This document shows, piece by piece, positions 6,956 through 13,599 of a DNA stretch of 30,235 nucleotides (its first letter is position 1; each line of letters begins with the position of its first letter). The notes beneath the pieces were generated by a model. The model was not told where the DNA came from, did no database searches, and saw only the letters and a program-made list of their open reading frames with translations. Where the stretch lies: positions 1 through 30,235 of IMG/VR virus record IMGVR_UViG_3300031521_000273. One strand, 5' to 3'. Source of the stretch: a virus. The position numbers and the translations under genes were made by a program.

Positions 6956-7534
6956 ATGATAGAGGTTTATAAACAACACGAAAGCATAATACTCTCCACT
7001 GGCAGAATACCACAGGTTATAATGCCAAAAACAAAGGAAGAAAGCATAATTCTTCTCGCGCAATATCCAAAACAGTACTACAACACGATTAAACCACTTT
7101 CGATTAAAGAATGTGTATTATCTCCTGTTTGCACTCTCGGGGCTTTCAATCGGGCTACAACCAACGAAAATACAGGTAATATGACAGTTTCTGCATTGGT
7201 AGTTACAATGCTTACTGACCTTGTCTCTTTTTTTAATGTTGGAAAAACAATGTCAGAGGTTCAATTGGCTCAGACTGCGGAGATAATCATAGATACTTAT
7301 GGATACTTGAAAATTGACGATTTCAAGTTCTGTTTTTCAAGTGCCAAAAAAGGTTTGTATGGGGTTGTTTATGACCGATTAGACGGGAATGTAATAATAT
7401 CATGGATTGAGCAGTATTTGTCAGATAGAATATCAGTGTCAGATAATTTGAACTACTCAGATCATGTGAGCATGAAAGCAAATGAAAAAAGCAGTCAATC
7501 ATTTTTAGAAATACAATCAAAGCATAAAATATGA
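6956..7534 (+). CDS. Replication-associated protein (DUF6633-like, tentative)
   Basis: 192 residues, with stop-T-ATG coupling to the initiator gene. The middle reads TMSEVQLAQTAEIIIDTYGYLKIDDFKFCF and then KKGLYGVVYDRLDGNVIISWIEQY, an alpha-helical pattern I associate with proteins found beside replication initiators in Bacteroidota phages and mobile elements. I believe this is DUF6633 but cannot confirm it. No Walker motif is present, so it is not an AAA+ helicase loader. A helicase-recruiting role is suggested by position only. The stop overlaps the next start as ATGA. Confidence 0.55.
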   Translation: MIEVYKQHESIILSTGRIPQVIMPKTKEESIILLAQYPKQYYNTIKPLSIKECVLSPVCTLGAFNRATTNENTGNMTVSALVVTMLTDLVSFFNVGKTMSEVQLAQTAEIIIDTYGYLKIDDFKFCFSSAKKGLYGVVYDRLDGNVIISWIEQYLSDRISVSDNLNYSDHVSMKANEKSSQSFLEIQSKHKI

Positions 7535-7938
7535 AAAAACAAGAATTACTAGCAATAAGCCTTTGGAGTGGATTAAAGATAATTACAGATAATAATCCTG
7601 AATTAATCTGGGATTTACACGCACACATGGACTCGGTAGAAATCGCAAATGATTTTGAACATATTTCAATAAGTAATTTATTTGATGAGCTAGAGGGAGG
7701 TGCTAACCACAAGCCGGTACTTTATCCACTTTCAGATTACGAAAAATTAGGATTAGATATTTCAGATGAAATTACAATTAGAAATATAATTGAAAAAGTG
7801 GATATAATTGATAATATCAGATTTGGTTTGGTGAAATATCTAATTAACGAACACTTTGATATTGCAGGGTTAATAGAAAAAAGAGATGCTGTTGACGTAA
7901 ATACATTACCAGAAAACCCATATAAAAATAAGCTATGA
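7531..7938 (+). CDS. Hypothetical protein
   Basis: 135 residues, overlapping both neighbours by four bases (ATGA at 7531 and 7935), consistent with translational coupling in the replication operon. It is acidic, with LWDLHAHMD early, KPVLYPLSDYEKLG in the middle and a run of helices with Ile/Asp repeats. The C-terminus is Pro/Asn-rich (TLPENPYKNKL). No motif is recognised. The conserved-looking LYPLSD segment may be diagnostic in a database search. Confidence 0.65.
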   Translation: MKKQELLAISLWSGLKIITDNNPELIWDLHAHMDSVEIANDFEHISISNLFDELEGGANHKPVLYPLSDYEKLGLDISDEITIRNIIEKVDIIDNIRFGLVKYLINEHFDIAGLIEKRDAVDVNTLPENPYKNKL

Positions 7939-8141
7939 AACAAGAATTCACAGACTCCCAAACAGGACAGATAAACGGAAAGAAAGTAGTTTGTCGCGTA
8001 TTAGACCAAAATACAAAAGTATCTGCGTGTCGGAAGTGTTGTTTCGACCACGAAAAAATGAGCGAAACGTGTGACACGGTCAATTGCGTTCCGAACGAAA
8101 GAGCTGACAAATTATATACTTACTTCGAATTGGTTAAATAA
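7935..8141 (+). CDS. Small Cys-rich protein
   Basis: 68 residues. Five Cys in the second half (CRKCCF, ETCDT, VNC) follow a beta-like N-terminus (GKKVVCRVLDQ), suggesting one zinc site. The start is in an ATGA overlap and the stop shares its last base with the A of the ATG of the methyltransferase gene (taatg), so the three genes are tightly coupled. The family is not recognised. Binding of DNA, RNA or the neighbouring methylase is possible. Confidence 0.65.
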   Translation: MKQEFTDSQTGQINGKKVVCRVLDQNTKVSACRKCCFDHEKMSETCDTVNCVPNERADKLYTYFELVK

Positions 8142-9853
8142 TGGAAAACAAAGATATTAAACTGATTTACGTTGATTTGTTTTGCGGTGCCGGCGGAACT
8201 TCGACAGGAGTTGAAAGTGCAAAAGTGAGAGATGAACAATGTGCAAAAGTAATCGCGTGTGTAAATCATGACAGAAATGCAATTGCTTCTCACGAAGAAA
8301 ATCACCCGGATGCACTACATTTCACAGAGGATATAAGAACGCTAGATTTGTCTAAATTGATCGCTCACGTTCAATTTATGAGGCTAATTTATCCTAATGC
8401 AAAGCTTGTTTTGTGGGCTTCACTTGAATGCACAAATTTCAGCAAAGCAAAAGGAGGTCAATCACGTGATGCAGATAGCCGGACGTTAGCTGAGCATTTG
8501 TTCCGATATGTTGAGGCATTGAACCCTGATTACATTCATATTGAGAATGTAGAAGAGTTTATGAGTTGGGGAGAATTGGACGACAATGGAAAGCCAGTAA
8601 GCAAAAATAATGGAAAAGACTATTTGCGCTGGATAAAACAAGTCTGCTCTTATGGCTATCACTCAGACTTTAGAATTTTAAACAGTGCCGATTTCGGTGC
8701 GTACACTTCAAGAAAAAGGCTGTTTCTCCAATTCGCAAAATATGATCTTCCAATATCATGGCCAGAGCCGACACATTGCAAAGGGGGTTCAGTCGGAATG
8801 TTCGCTTTCAAGAAATGGAAGCCAGTAAAAGAAGTGCTTGACTTCACTGATGAAGGTGTATCAATTTTCACCAGAAAGAAAGATTTATCCGAAAAAACAC
8901 TCGAAAGGATTTATGCAGGACTTATTAAATTCGTAGCAGGCGGTAAGGATAAATGGATTCTGAAATACAATTCCACTAATGGAAAAACAGGAAAGCATAA
9001 CCCACCGTCAATTGATGAACCGTGTCCGGTTGTAAGCTGTCAGAATAGATTAGGATTAGTTACAGCTAATTTTATTTCAAAGTATTATTCAGGTCACCCT
9101 GATAGTAAAAATGTTTCGGTAGAAGAACCTGCGGGAGTTATCACCACTAAAGATCACCACTCACTTATAAAATGTGATTTTCTTTCAGCTTACTATGGAA
9201 ATGGAGATAATGTTAGTTCGGTCAACAATCCAAGCCCAACAGTAACAACGAAAGACAGATTGGCTTTAGTATCTCCACGGTTTATTGACCAACAGTTCGG
9301 TAACGGAAAGGCTGCAACGGTAAACAATCCATTGGGAACGATAACAACGGTACCGAAATATAACCTTGTAACGGTTAAGCCGTGGATAATGAACACTAAC
9401 TTCAATAACGTTGGTAGCTCAATCGATGAACCGTCTCAAGTGATTACTGCTAATCGGAAATGGCATTACTTAATGAACCCACAATTCGGAAACCAGGTTC
9501 GCTCGGTCGATGACCCATGTTTCACTTTGATTGCTAGAATGGACAAAATGCCACCTTATTTCATCGTTGCTGAAGACGGTAAGATGCAAATTCGAATTGA
9601 GAAGGATGATTCTGAATTCACCGTAAAAATCAAAGAATTCATGTCGATTTACGGAATAGTTGACATAAAAATGCGAATGTTGAAAATTCCTGAACTGAAA
9701 ATGATAATGGGATTCCCAAAGGATTACAAGCTTATCGGAACGCAGGCAGAACAAAAGAAATACATCGGTAATGCCGTGGAAGTAACAATGGCACGTGTTC
9801 TTTGCGAAGCCGTTGCAATTAAGTTGCACGAACAAACAAAAATAGCAGTATGA
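8141..9853 (+). CDS. Cytosine-C5 DNA methyltransferase with tandem repeat array
   Basis: 570 residues. Motif I VDLFCGAGGTSTG (11-23), motif IV with catalytic Cys97 in SLECTNFSKAKGG (replacing the usual PPCQ.FS), motif VI IENVEEF (134-140), motif VIII SADFGAYTSRKRLF (182-195) and motif X YIGNAVEVTMARVL near the C-terminus are all present. The enzyme transfers a methyl group from SAM to C5 of cytosine, probably protecting phage DNA. Between motifs VIII and X, where the target-recognition domain sits, residues about 288-476 hold six copies of a unit of roughly 28-36 residues. Each has a [ID/VE/VN][EN]P turn (P294, P330, P364, P397, P431, P459) and usually I/V-T-T-K. The repeats may set sequence specificity. 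No restriction partner is visible. Confidence 0.92.
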   Translation: MENKDIKLIYVDLFCGAGGTSTGVESAKVRDEQCAKVIACVNHDRNAIASHEENHPDALHFTEDIRTLDLSKLIAHVQFMRLIYPNAKLVLWASLECTNFSKAKGGQSRDADSRTLAEHLFRYVEALNPDYIHIENVEEFMSWGELDDNGKPVSKNNGKDYLRWIKQVCSYGYHSDFRILNSADFGAYTSRKRLFLQFAKYDLPISWPEPTHCKGGSVGMFAFKKWKPVKEVLDFTDEGVSIFTRKKDLSEKTLERIYAGLIKFVAGGKDKWILKYNSTNGKTGKHNPPSIDEPCPVVSCQNRLGLVTANFISKYYSGHPDSKNVSVEEPAGVITTKDHHSLIKCDFLSAYYGNGDNVSSVNNPSPTVTTKDRLALVSPRFIDQQFGNGKAATVNNPLGTITTVPKYNLVTVKPWIMNTNFNNVGSSIDEPSQVITANRKWHYLMNPQFGNQVRSVDDPCFTLIARMDKMPPYFIVAEDGKMQIRIEKDDSEFTVKIKEFMSIYGIVDIKMRMLKIPELKMIMGFPKDYKLIGTQAEQKKYIGNAVEVTMARVLCEAVAIKLHEQTKIAV

Positions 9854-9933
9854 AAGTATTTCAATTCTTAGGATACGCAATCATTTTAGTAGGAGTGATA
9901 AGATTTATTTTACAAATAATTAAAAAGCGATAA
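9850..9933 (+). CDS. 27-residue single-span membrane microprotein
   Basis: The ATG at 9850 overlaps the methyltransferase stop (ATGA). The predicted product is a Lys/Phe start, one hydrophobic helix (GYAIILVGVIRFILQII) and a KKR tail, which would leave the C-terminus in the cytoplasm by the positive-inside rule. The stop is followed by t-atg of the next gene, so translation is supported by spacing on both sides. No family is known to me. Small phage membrane proteins can act in superinfection exclusion or lysis timing, but nothing here proves it. Confidence 0.5.
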   Translation: MKVFQFLGYAIILVGVIRFILQIIKKR

Positions 9934-9934
9934 T

Positions 9935-10105
9935 ATGGACGCACTTACAGACAAATCACTGATGCCATTCGGAAAGTACAAAGGAACTGAAATGGAAAAA
10001 GTTCCAGCCGGGTACCTTATCTGGATTTATGAAAACAATAAATGCACTGACGAGGTGAAAGAGTATATCGAGGATAATATGGACGTTTTAAAAATGGAGT
10101 TATGA
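9935..10105 (+). CDS. DUF3820-like protein
   Basis: 56 residues with MPFGKYKGTEM, then VPAGYLIWIYEN, the core of the DUF3820 family (called putative quorum-sensing-regulated virulence factor in databases). In that family the FGK.KG...VP..YL.W segment is found alone or attached to exonucleases and helicases. Here it forms the whole protein. It follows a stop-T-ATG junction and ends in an ATGA overlap with the next gene. The biochemical role is unknown; association with DNA-processing enzymes is the best hint. Confidence 0.75.
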   Translation: MDALTDKSLMPFGKYKGTEMEKVPAGYLIWIYENNKCTDEVKEYIEDNMDVLKMEL

Positions 10106-10719
10106 AAGTAGGAACGAAATCAGTTTTATTCGGGGCGCACTGCTTCTTTATCCACCCAATTTTTGTGGCATTAGCATGGGTGAAATTATACGGTTTTCCG
10201 TTCGACCCTCGTATATGGGTTGCATTTTTTGTTCATGACCTAGGATATTGGGGTAAGCCTAACATGGATGGAGTGGAGGGCGAAACGCACGTAGAACTCG
10301 GAGCAAGAATAATGCATAAGCTTTTTGATTGGAAGTTAATCAACACTTTTGAAATGATTGACGACAGTGGAAAATTAAAGAAAGTAAAATGCTATTATAA
10401 CATTTGGGGTGCATTTTCAATGAATCACTCCCGATATTATGCAAAGAAAAATAACGAAAACCCCTCAAAACTTTGCTTTGCGGATAAGCTATCCTTTTGT
10501 TTTACTCCACGTTGGTTATATCTGCCAATGGTAAACGCCACTGGTGAAATACATGAGTATTTAAAAATGGCTAAGAAGTCAGAAACGGAACACTGGAAGC
10601 CTGTCGAAGGTCAAAAAGTATGGCATAAACAACTTTGTGACTATATGACTAAATGGGTAGAAGAGCACAAGGACGGACGTGATGATACTTGGACTAATTC
10701 GAATCGACATGACAGTTGA
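10102..10719 (+). CDS. HD-like metal-dependent hydrolase, phage type
   Basis: 205 residues. An N-terminal hydrophobic segment with early His residues (LFGAHCFFIHPIFVALAW) is followed by WVAFFVHDLGYWGKP with the HD doublet, GETHVELGA and later NHSRYYAKK. This set of His and Asp residues matches a phage family that I take to be HD-domain-like phosphohydrolases, which bind one or two metals and cleave phosphate esters. The hydrophobic N-terminus may be buried core rather than a membrane span. A nucleotidase that reshapes the dNTP pool would suit a DNA-modifying phage, but the substrate is unknown. Confidence 0.65.
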   Translation: MKVGTKSVLFGAHCFFIHPIFVALAWVKLYGFPFDPRIWVAFFVHDLGYWGKPNMDGVEGETHVELGARIMHKLFDWKLINTFEMIDDSGKLKKVKCYYNIWGAFSMNHSRYYAKKNNENPSKLCFADKLSFCFTPRWLYLPMVNATGEIHEYLKMAKKSETEHWKPVEGQKVWHKQLCDYMTKWVEEHKDGRDDTWTNSNRHDS

Positions 10720-10739
10720 ATTTACAAATAATCAAAATC

Positions 10740-10964
10740 ATGAAAACAAGCCTAGTAAAAATACCATTCAAGTGTCCGTACTGTAACGAAAGTTGCAGAT
10801 ACGTTGACACCTCAACCTCCACACTTGATATGGATTGCAAAGAGTGTGATAATTCAAAAGAACAAGGTCGCGATATTCGAAAAAAATACAATTGCGTTTC
10901 TGTGATTTCAATTATAGCTACGTGTATTCTTTTTCTGATCGTGTCTGCATTGCTAATGTCGTAA
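10740..10964 (+). CDS. Zinc-ribbon protein with C-terminal membrane span
   Basis: 74 residues from ATG 10740. The frame is also open from a ttg at 10716, but the ATG is a better start. FKCPYCNESC then DCKEC forms a two-knuckle zinc ribbon in the first 40 residues. The last 20 residues (VISIIATCILFLIVSALL) form one membrane helix. The predicted topology is a cytoplasmic zinc ribbon anchored by a C-terminal span. No family is recognised. Confidence 0.6.
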   Translation: MKTSLVKIPFKCPYCNESCRYVDTSTSTLDMDCKECDNSKEQGRDIRKKYNCVSVISIIATCILFLIVSALLMS

Positions 10965-10967
10965 AAT

Positions 10968-11171
10968 ATGGAAACAGTCGAATTTACCACCTCTAAAGTG
11001 GCATTTATAGTAAAACCGATAACCGGAAAGAAGCTCACAGCAAAAGAGCTTGGAGAATACGCTCAGGTTATCGGAGTAAAGAAAGAAAATAGGAGACCTA
11101 ATTTGGGTGGAGCTTCTACCTATTGGTGGACGGAAGATGATATCGAAAAACTAAAAGAATTGATTAAATGA
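10968..11171 (+). CDS. Small hypothetical protein
   Basis: 67 residues, ending in an ATGA overlap with the next gene. The second half contains LTAKELGEYAQVIGV, then STYWWTEDDIEKLKELI, which could be a small helix-turn-helix fold in the style of MerR/excisionase domains (a helix, a loop, a Trp-rich turn and a Leu-rich helix). That is only a suggestion from the pattern. It sits just before a DnaA domain-IV protein, so DNA binding would be coherent. Confidence 0.6.
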   Translation: METVEFTTSKVAFIVKPITGKKLTAKELGEYAQVIGVKKENRRPNLGGASTYWWTEDDIEKLKELIK

Positions 11172-11455
11172 ATTATCTAACCATTATTTCGGAGCTTACC
11201 GGAATTCTTCCTAAAACAATCCTGTCAAACAATAGGATTCCAAAAGTAAACGAAGCCCGGCAGCTGTGCATGTATTTCTACAGAAATCAAAACGGTATAA
11301 GTGAAGCCGGAAGGATTCTTCGAAAAAATCACGGAACCGTTCAGCATGGGTTTAATCGAATATCAGAACTCCTCGAAGTGAAAGACAAAAGAACCATGCA
11401 ATTAGTATCCGAGATAAAATCAACCATTAGAAAAGAGATAAATTTTTTAAGATGA
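11168..11455 (+). CDS. Stand-alone DnaA domain IV-like DNA-binding protein
   Basis: 95 residues. KVNEARQLCMYFYRNQNG, then ISEAGRILRKNHGTVQHGFNRI, parallels the C-terminal DNA-binding domain of DnaA. There, AR....YL.R is followed by the DnaA signature DHTTVxHA that reads the DnaA box; here the signature is NHGTVQHG. The AAA+ ATPase domain of DnaA is absent, so it cannot act as an initiator alone. It might compete for DnaA boxes, repress host initiation, or work with the winged-helix initiator at 6130. It overlaps both neighbours by four bases. Confidence 0.75.
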   Translation: MNYLTIISELTGILPKTILSNNRIPKVNEARQLCMYFYRNQNGISEAGRILRKNHGTVQHGFNRISELLEVKDKRTMQLVSEIKSTIRKEINFLR

Positions 11456-11544
11456 CGTGTCCAATTTGCAAAACAAAATACAGACCAGGCAATTGCCCTA
11501 GGTGCGATTTTGACGGCTCCACGTTTGACCCAACTAAATTATGA
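11452..11544 (+). CDS. 30-residue zinc-ribbon microprotein
   Basis: ATG 11452 lies in an ATGA overlap with the DnaA-like gene and the stop overlaps the next ATG (11541) in the same way. The product holds TCPICKTKY and then NCPRCDFDG, two CPxC knuckles nine residues apart, enough for one zinc ion. Overlaps at both ends make translation likely in spite of the size. No known family is recognised; a nucleic-acid-binding or adaptor role is possible. Confidence 0.6.
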   Translation: MTCPICKTKYRPGNCPRCDFDGSTFDPTKL

Positions 11545-11867
11545 AACAAGTATCAACAAAACAAGCTGCTAAAAACAGAGAGCTTGCCAGGATAAAGAAA
11601 GAATTGATTGAGCAAAATGGGGAGCGGTGCATGATCTGCAGAATGAATAACGGAACAGATTTAATGCACATTCTCCCCAAATCAATATGGCCAGAACACT
11701 ATACAGCAGAATGGAATTTTGTAATCGGTTGCCGGTCATGCCATGATATTTTCGATAGTTCTGCAGCTTTCAGGAGAAAGACGGGATTGTACAAACATGT
11801 AGCCAAATATGACCCGCAAGGAGCGTACAGGTATTTTCAAATGAGTAACGAAGAGAATGATATATAA
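11541..11867 (+). CDS. HNH-like nuclease
   Basis: 108 residues with ERCMICRMNNG, then DLMHILPKSIWPEHYTAEWN and VIGCRSCHDIFD. The CxxC pairs and the spaced His and Asn agree with an HNH/beta-beta-alpha-metal site, though the usual HH doublet is a single H in LMHIL. The N-terminus is Lys/Arg-rich. It may be a phage recombination nuclease of the NinG/Rap kind or a nicking enzyme. It is distinct from the HNH protein at 1858, whose spacing differs. It is translationally coupled to the zinc-ribbon microprotein. Confidence 0.65.
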   Translation: MKQVSTKQAAKNRELARIKKELIEQNGERCMICRMNNGTDLMHILPKSIWPEHYTAEWNFVIGCRSCHDIFDSSAAFRRKTGLYKHVAKYDPQGAYRYFQMSNEENDI

Positions 11868-11868
11868 T

Positions 11869-12759
11869 ATGAAAACAAAAAGATTTGATAGTTCCGAAGG
11901 TAATGTTTGGAAATATGTATTTGATTTTGGAAATGCGGTGGCAGAAGCCGTATTGTATAGATATGAAGATTTTTATATCCGAACCGTCCTTTGTGTATCG
12001 GTTCAAAGTGGCTGCCCGGTTGGCTGTAAGTTTTGCGGAACTGGCAAAAAGTTCATTCGAAACTTAACCTCAAACGAAATAGTATCACAAGTGAAACATT
12101 GTTTGTCTAATATGAATATCGAAGACATAAATTCAACTGGTAAACGCTTTCAAATTATGTTTATGAGCATGGGCGAACCTATTTTAAATATCGACAATGT
12201 GATTTCTGCCATAAAGGATTTAAATAACTTATATCCAAATGCCGAATTACTTCTTTCGACAATGGGAGCAAAAAATCATACTGCTTTTGAAAAACTACTA
12301 AGAATTAGTGTTGAAATTCCAAAAGTAGGACTTCAATTTTCAGTACACGAAGCATTTGAAGAAAAAAGGAATGAGCTTATACCGTTCAAAAACAAGTTGA
12401 ATTTACGTGAAATCCGTGATTTTGGAATTGAATGGAATAAACAAACAAAACGACCTGTTTATGTGAATTATTGTATTGGCGAACACAATCAAAGTAGTGA
12501 AGAAATGGACAGGTTAAAGGATTTGTTTTCACCAGTTGTTTTCAATTTTACGTTTTCTGTAATTTGCTCGGCTGACGAAAATATGAAAGAAAAAGGTTAT
12601 CGGGAGTTTGATAAGATAAATGCTATAACATCTTCATTTGTAGAATGTGGGTATAACGTTCGAGTATTTGACCCTGCCGGACAAGATGATATCGGAGGTG
12701 GTTGTGGTCAATTATGGTACGTCCAAGATTGGATTAAACAACACGAAATGATTAAATAG
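11869..12759 (+). CDS. RlmN-like radical SAM methyltransferase
   Basis: 296 residues from ATG 11869. The frame allows an ATG at 11857, but 11869 lies in the stop-T-ATG junction used by many genes here. The radical-SAM cluster is C49-P-V-G-C53-K-F-C56. Flanking RlmN/Cfr family marks are RTVLCVSVQ with C42 (equivalent of the catalytic Cys118 in E. coli RlmN), IRNLTSNEIVSQV, MSMGEP, STMG, FSVHEAFEEKRNELIPF and, near the end, GGGCGQL with C279 (equivalent of the methyl-carrying Cys355). Both mechanistic Cys are kept, so an active C2-adenine methyltransferase is plausible. RlmN methylates A2503 of 23S rRNA and A37 of some tRNAs. The N-terminal accessory domain of cellular RlmN (about 90 residues) is missing, which may change the substrate. 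Confidence 0.82.
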   Translation: MKTKRFDSSEGNVWKYVFDFGNAVAEAVLYRYEDFYIRTVLCVSVQSGCPVGCKFCGTGKKFIRNLTSNEIVSQVKHCLSNMNIEDINSTGKRFQIMFMSMGEPILNIDNVISAIKDLNNLYPNAELLLSTMGAKNHTAFEKLLRISVEIPKVGLQFSVHEAFEEKRNELIPFKNKLNLREIRDFGIEWNKQTKRPVYVNYCIGEHNQSSEEMDRLKDLFSPVVFNFTFSVICSADENMKEKGYREFDKINAITSSFVECGYNVRVFDPAGQDDIGGGCGQLWYVQDWIKQHEMIK

Positions 12760-12825
12760 AAAAGGGTTGACCCGAAAGCCAACCCTTTACGATAAATAGG
12801 GAAAGTGCGACCGAACCCCGATTAT
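12755..12825 (-). ncRNA. Predicted small RNA of about 70 nt, minus strand
   Basis: The segment runs from the predicted start point of the minus-strand promoter to the T-rich tail of the hairpin at 12788-12761. No ATG or open frame of use lies on the minus strand here, so a non-coding RNA is the simple reading. Its 5' part contains gttcggtcgcactt, a 14-base string that occurs again on the plus strand at 2706-2719 next to the tRNA-like gene. The 3' end of the RNA would reach the last bases of the radical-SAM gene, so pairing with that mRNA end is possible. It is inferred from promoter and terminator only. Confidence 0.45.
12761..12788. terminator. 9-bp hairpin, better terminator on the minus strand
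   Basis: aaagggttg (12761-12769) pairs perfectly with caacccttt (12780-12788) around a 10-base loop. On the plus strand the stem is followed by only three T and then acg, a weak tail for the radical-SAM gene that ends at 12759. On the minus strand the stem is followed by ttttctattt, a better terminator tail. It therefore may serve both directions, and it fits the end of the predicted minus-strand RNA that begins near 12825. Confidence 0.5.
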
Positions 12826-12831
12826 CTTCAG

Positions 12832-12862
12832 CAAAAGTACAAATAAAATTTACACACACAAA
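12832..12862 (-). promoter_or_regulatory. Bacteroidota-type promoter on the minus strand
   Basis: Read on the minus strand, ttTG at 12862-12859 is followed by exactly 19 bases and then TACTTTTG (12839-12832). This matches the Bacteroidota housekeeping promoter, TTTG near -33 and TAnnTTTG near -7 with about 19 bases between, at every consensus base. It is the only site in the window where I found both boxes at that spacing. The start of transcription should be near 12825, directed leftward, away from the plus-strand gene that begins at 12864. Confidence 0.65.
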
Positions 12863-12863
12863 C

Positions 12864-13262
12864 ATGAATGAGATAGTAGCCAAGATTCAAGAAGTCAGAG
12901 AGCAAAGAAAACAACTAGAAAATACCGAAAAGGAGTTGATAACTTCGTTTTTTACTGCAAAATGCGATATTAACGAGGTAGTAAAAGAGTTCGTAAAGCT
13001 TAAGAAAGTTGAGAGAATAGAATGTTTACAAGACAAGAAGCTATTCGTATATGTCTGTATTTCATTATATTGTCCGTCTTTTTTTGTTGGTGACAGAATA
13101 AAGAAAGGAACTCGAAATAAACTAGCTGTTCTTACTGGTTTGTCGTGCTCCAGAATATCGAACATTAGTACAGAGGTTCGTTTTTTGTATTCACATTACA
13201 AATGCTTTAAACAGGAAGCTGACTACCTTTACCGAGAAATAAGACGGTCTTTGACTTCCTGA
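12864..13262 (+). CDS. Hypothetical protein with helix-turn-helix-like C-terminus
   Basis: 132 residues. The N-terminal 45 residues form a Glu/Lys-rich helix (EVREQRKQLENTEKELI). The C-terminal part contains FVYVCISLYCPSFFVGDRIKKGTRNKLAVLTGLSCSRIS as a continuous region, with LAVLTGLSCSRIS looking like helix-turn-helix, followed by YSHYKCFKQEADYLYREI. I have an impression of similar Bacteroides proteins but no name. It follows the radical-SAM gene after a 104-base gap that holds the minus-strand promoter and hairpin. Its 3' end overlaps the convergent gene by 34 bases. A regulator is possible. Confidence 0.6.
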   Translation: MNEIVAKIQEVREQRKQLENTEKELITSFFTAKCDINEVVKEFVKLKKVERIECLQDKKLFVYVCISLYCPSFFVGDRIKKGTRNKLAVLTGLSCSRISNISTEVRFLYSHYKCFKQEADYLYREIRRSLTS

Positions 13263-13474
13263 CTATTCATGCGAATTATTTCGCCTTTTCTGATTATGCA
13301 CCTGGAGTTTTCAAACTTGTTTGGGTCTTCTGAAAATCCACGACGAACCAAAGAATCATAGGAGCTACCTATTTGTTCAGAGGTTAAGTTTTGATAAATT
13401 GCTTTTACCGAACCGAAGTACAAATGTTTGTCTTCTGATTTCAAATATACGTGAATTACTTTTTTTGATTCCAT
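13229..13474 (-). CDS. Minus-strand small protein, possible regulator
   Basis: 81 residues, the only minus-strand gene I accept. Support comes from a TATATTTG promoter box 26 bases upstream of its ATG, an AT-rich divergent control region, and a natural-looking protein (LYFGSVKAIYQNLTSEQIGSSYDSL, then SRCIIRKGEII). I have an impression of similar short Bacteroides proteins with a YFGS..A....T.E..G..Y.SL pattern and a CxIRKG segment, but cannot name the family. It converges with the gene at 12864. Its divergent placement beside the middle operon resembles that of a phage control protein, which is inference. Confidence 0.65.
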   Translation of the reverse strand: MESKKVIHVYLKSEDKHLYFGSVKAIYQNLTSEQIGSSYDSLVRRGFSEDPNKFENSRCIIRKGEIIRMNSQEVKDRLISR

Positions 13475-13499
13475 TTTAGGAGCTGTTTAAATTTGAGTG

Positions 13500-13507
13500 C
13501 AAATATA
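13500..13507 (-). promoter_or_regulatory. TAnnTTTG box for the minus-strand gene
   Basis: On the minus strand the bases read TATATTTG, an exact match to the Bacteroidota -7 box. It sits 26 bases before the ATG at 13474, which gives a leader of about 20 bases. No TTTG was found at the ideal distance upstream, so only half the promoter is visible. Confidence 0.45.
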
Positions 13508-13591
13508 GTAAAAAATACATATATATGATTATTGTGTATATATTTAGCAAACATTAACTATAAATATACATACAATATAATTATAATGTTG

Positions 13592-13599
13592 TATTTTTG
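13592..13599 (+). promoter_or_regulatory. TAnnTTTG box for the rightward middle operon
   Basis: TATTTTTG matches the -7 box exactly and lies 42 bases before the ATG at 13641. No TTTG is present 19 bases upstream. Between this box and the divergent one at 13507-13500 is an extremely AT-rich stretch. It contains tatattta / taaatata arms around 13540-13568 and an imperfect palindrome around tataattata at 13575-13584, flanked by atacaa and ttgtat, which are possible operators. Confidence 0.45.

Noticed and set aside
9002-9568. Repeats here considered as a CRISPR array or DNA tandem repeat
   Set aside because: The similarity is at the protein level with variable unit length, inside a gene with intact methyltransferase motifs; no fixed repeat-spacer pattern exists.
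9470-9880. Minus-strand open frame of 136 codons inside the C5 methyltransferase gene
   Set aside because: It lies wholly opposite a certain gene, is rich in Phe, Cys and His as antisense frames of such genes are, and has no promoter or leader.
13229-13474. Lysogeny repressor identity for the minus-strand gene
   Set aside because: No helix-turn-helix is clear, and no integrase or other lysogeny gene is visible, so only a general regulator is suggested.
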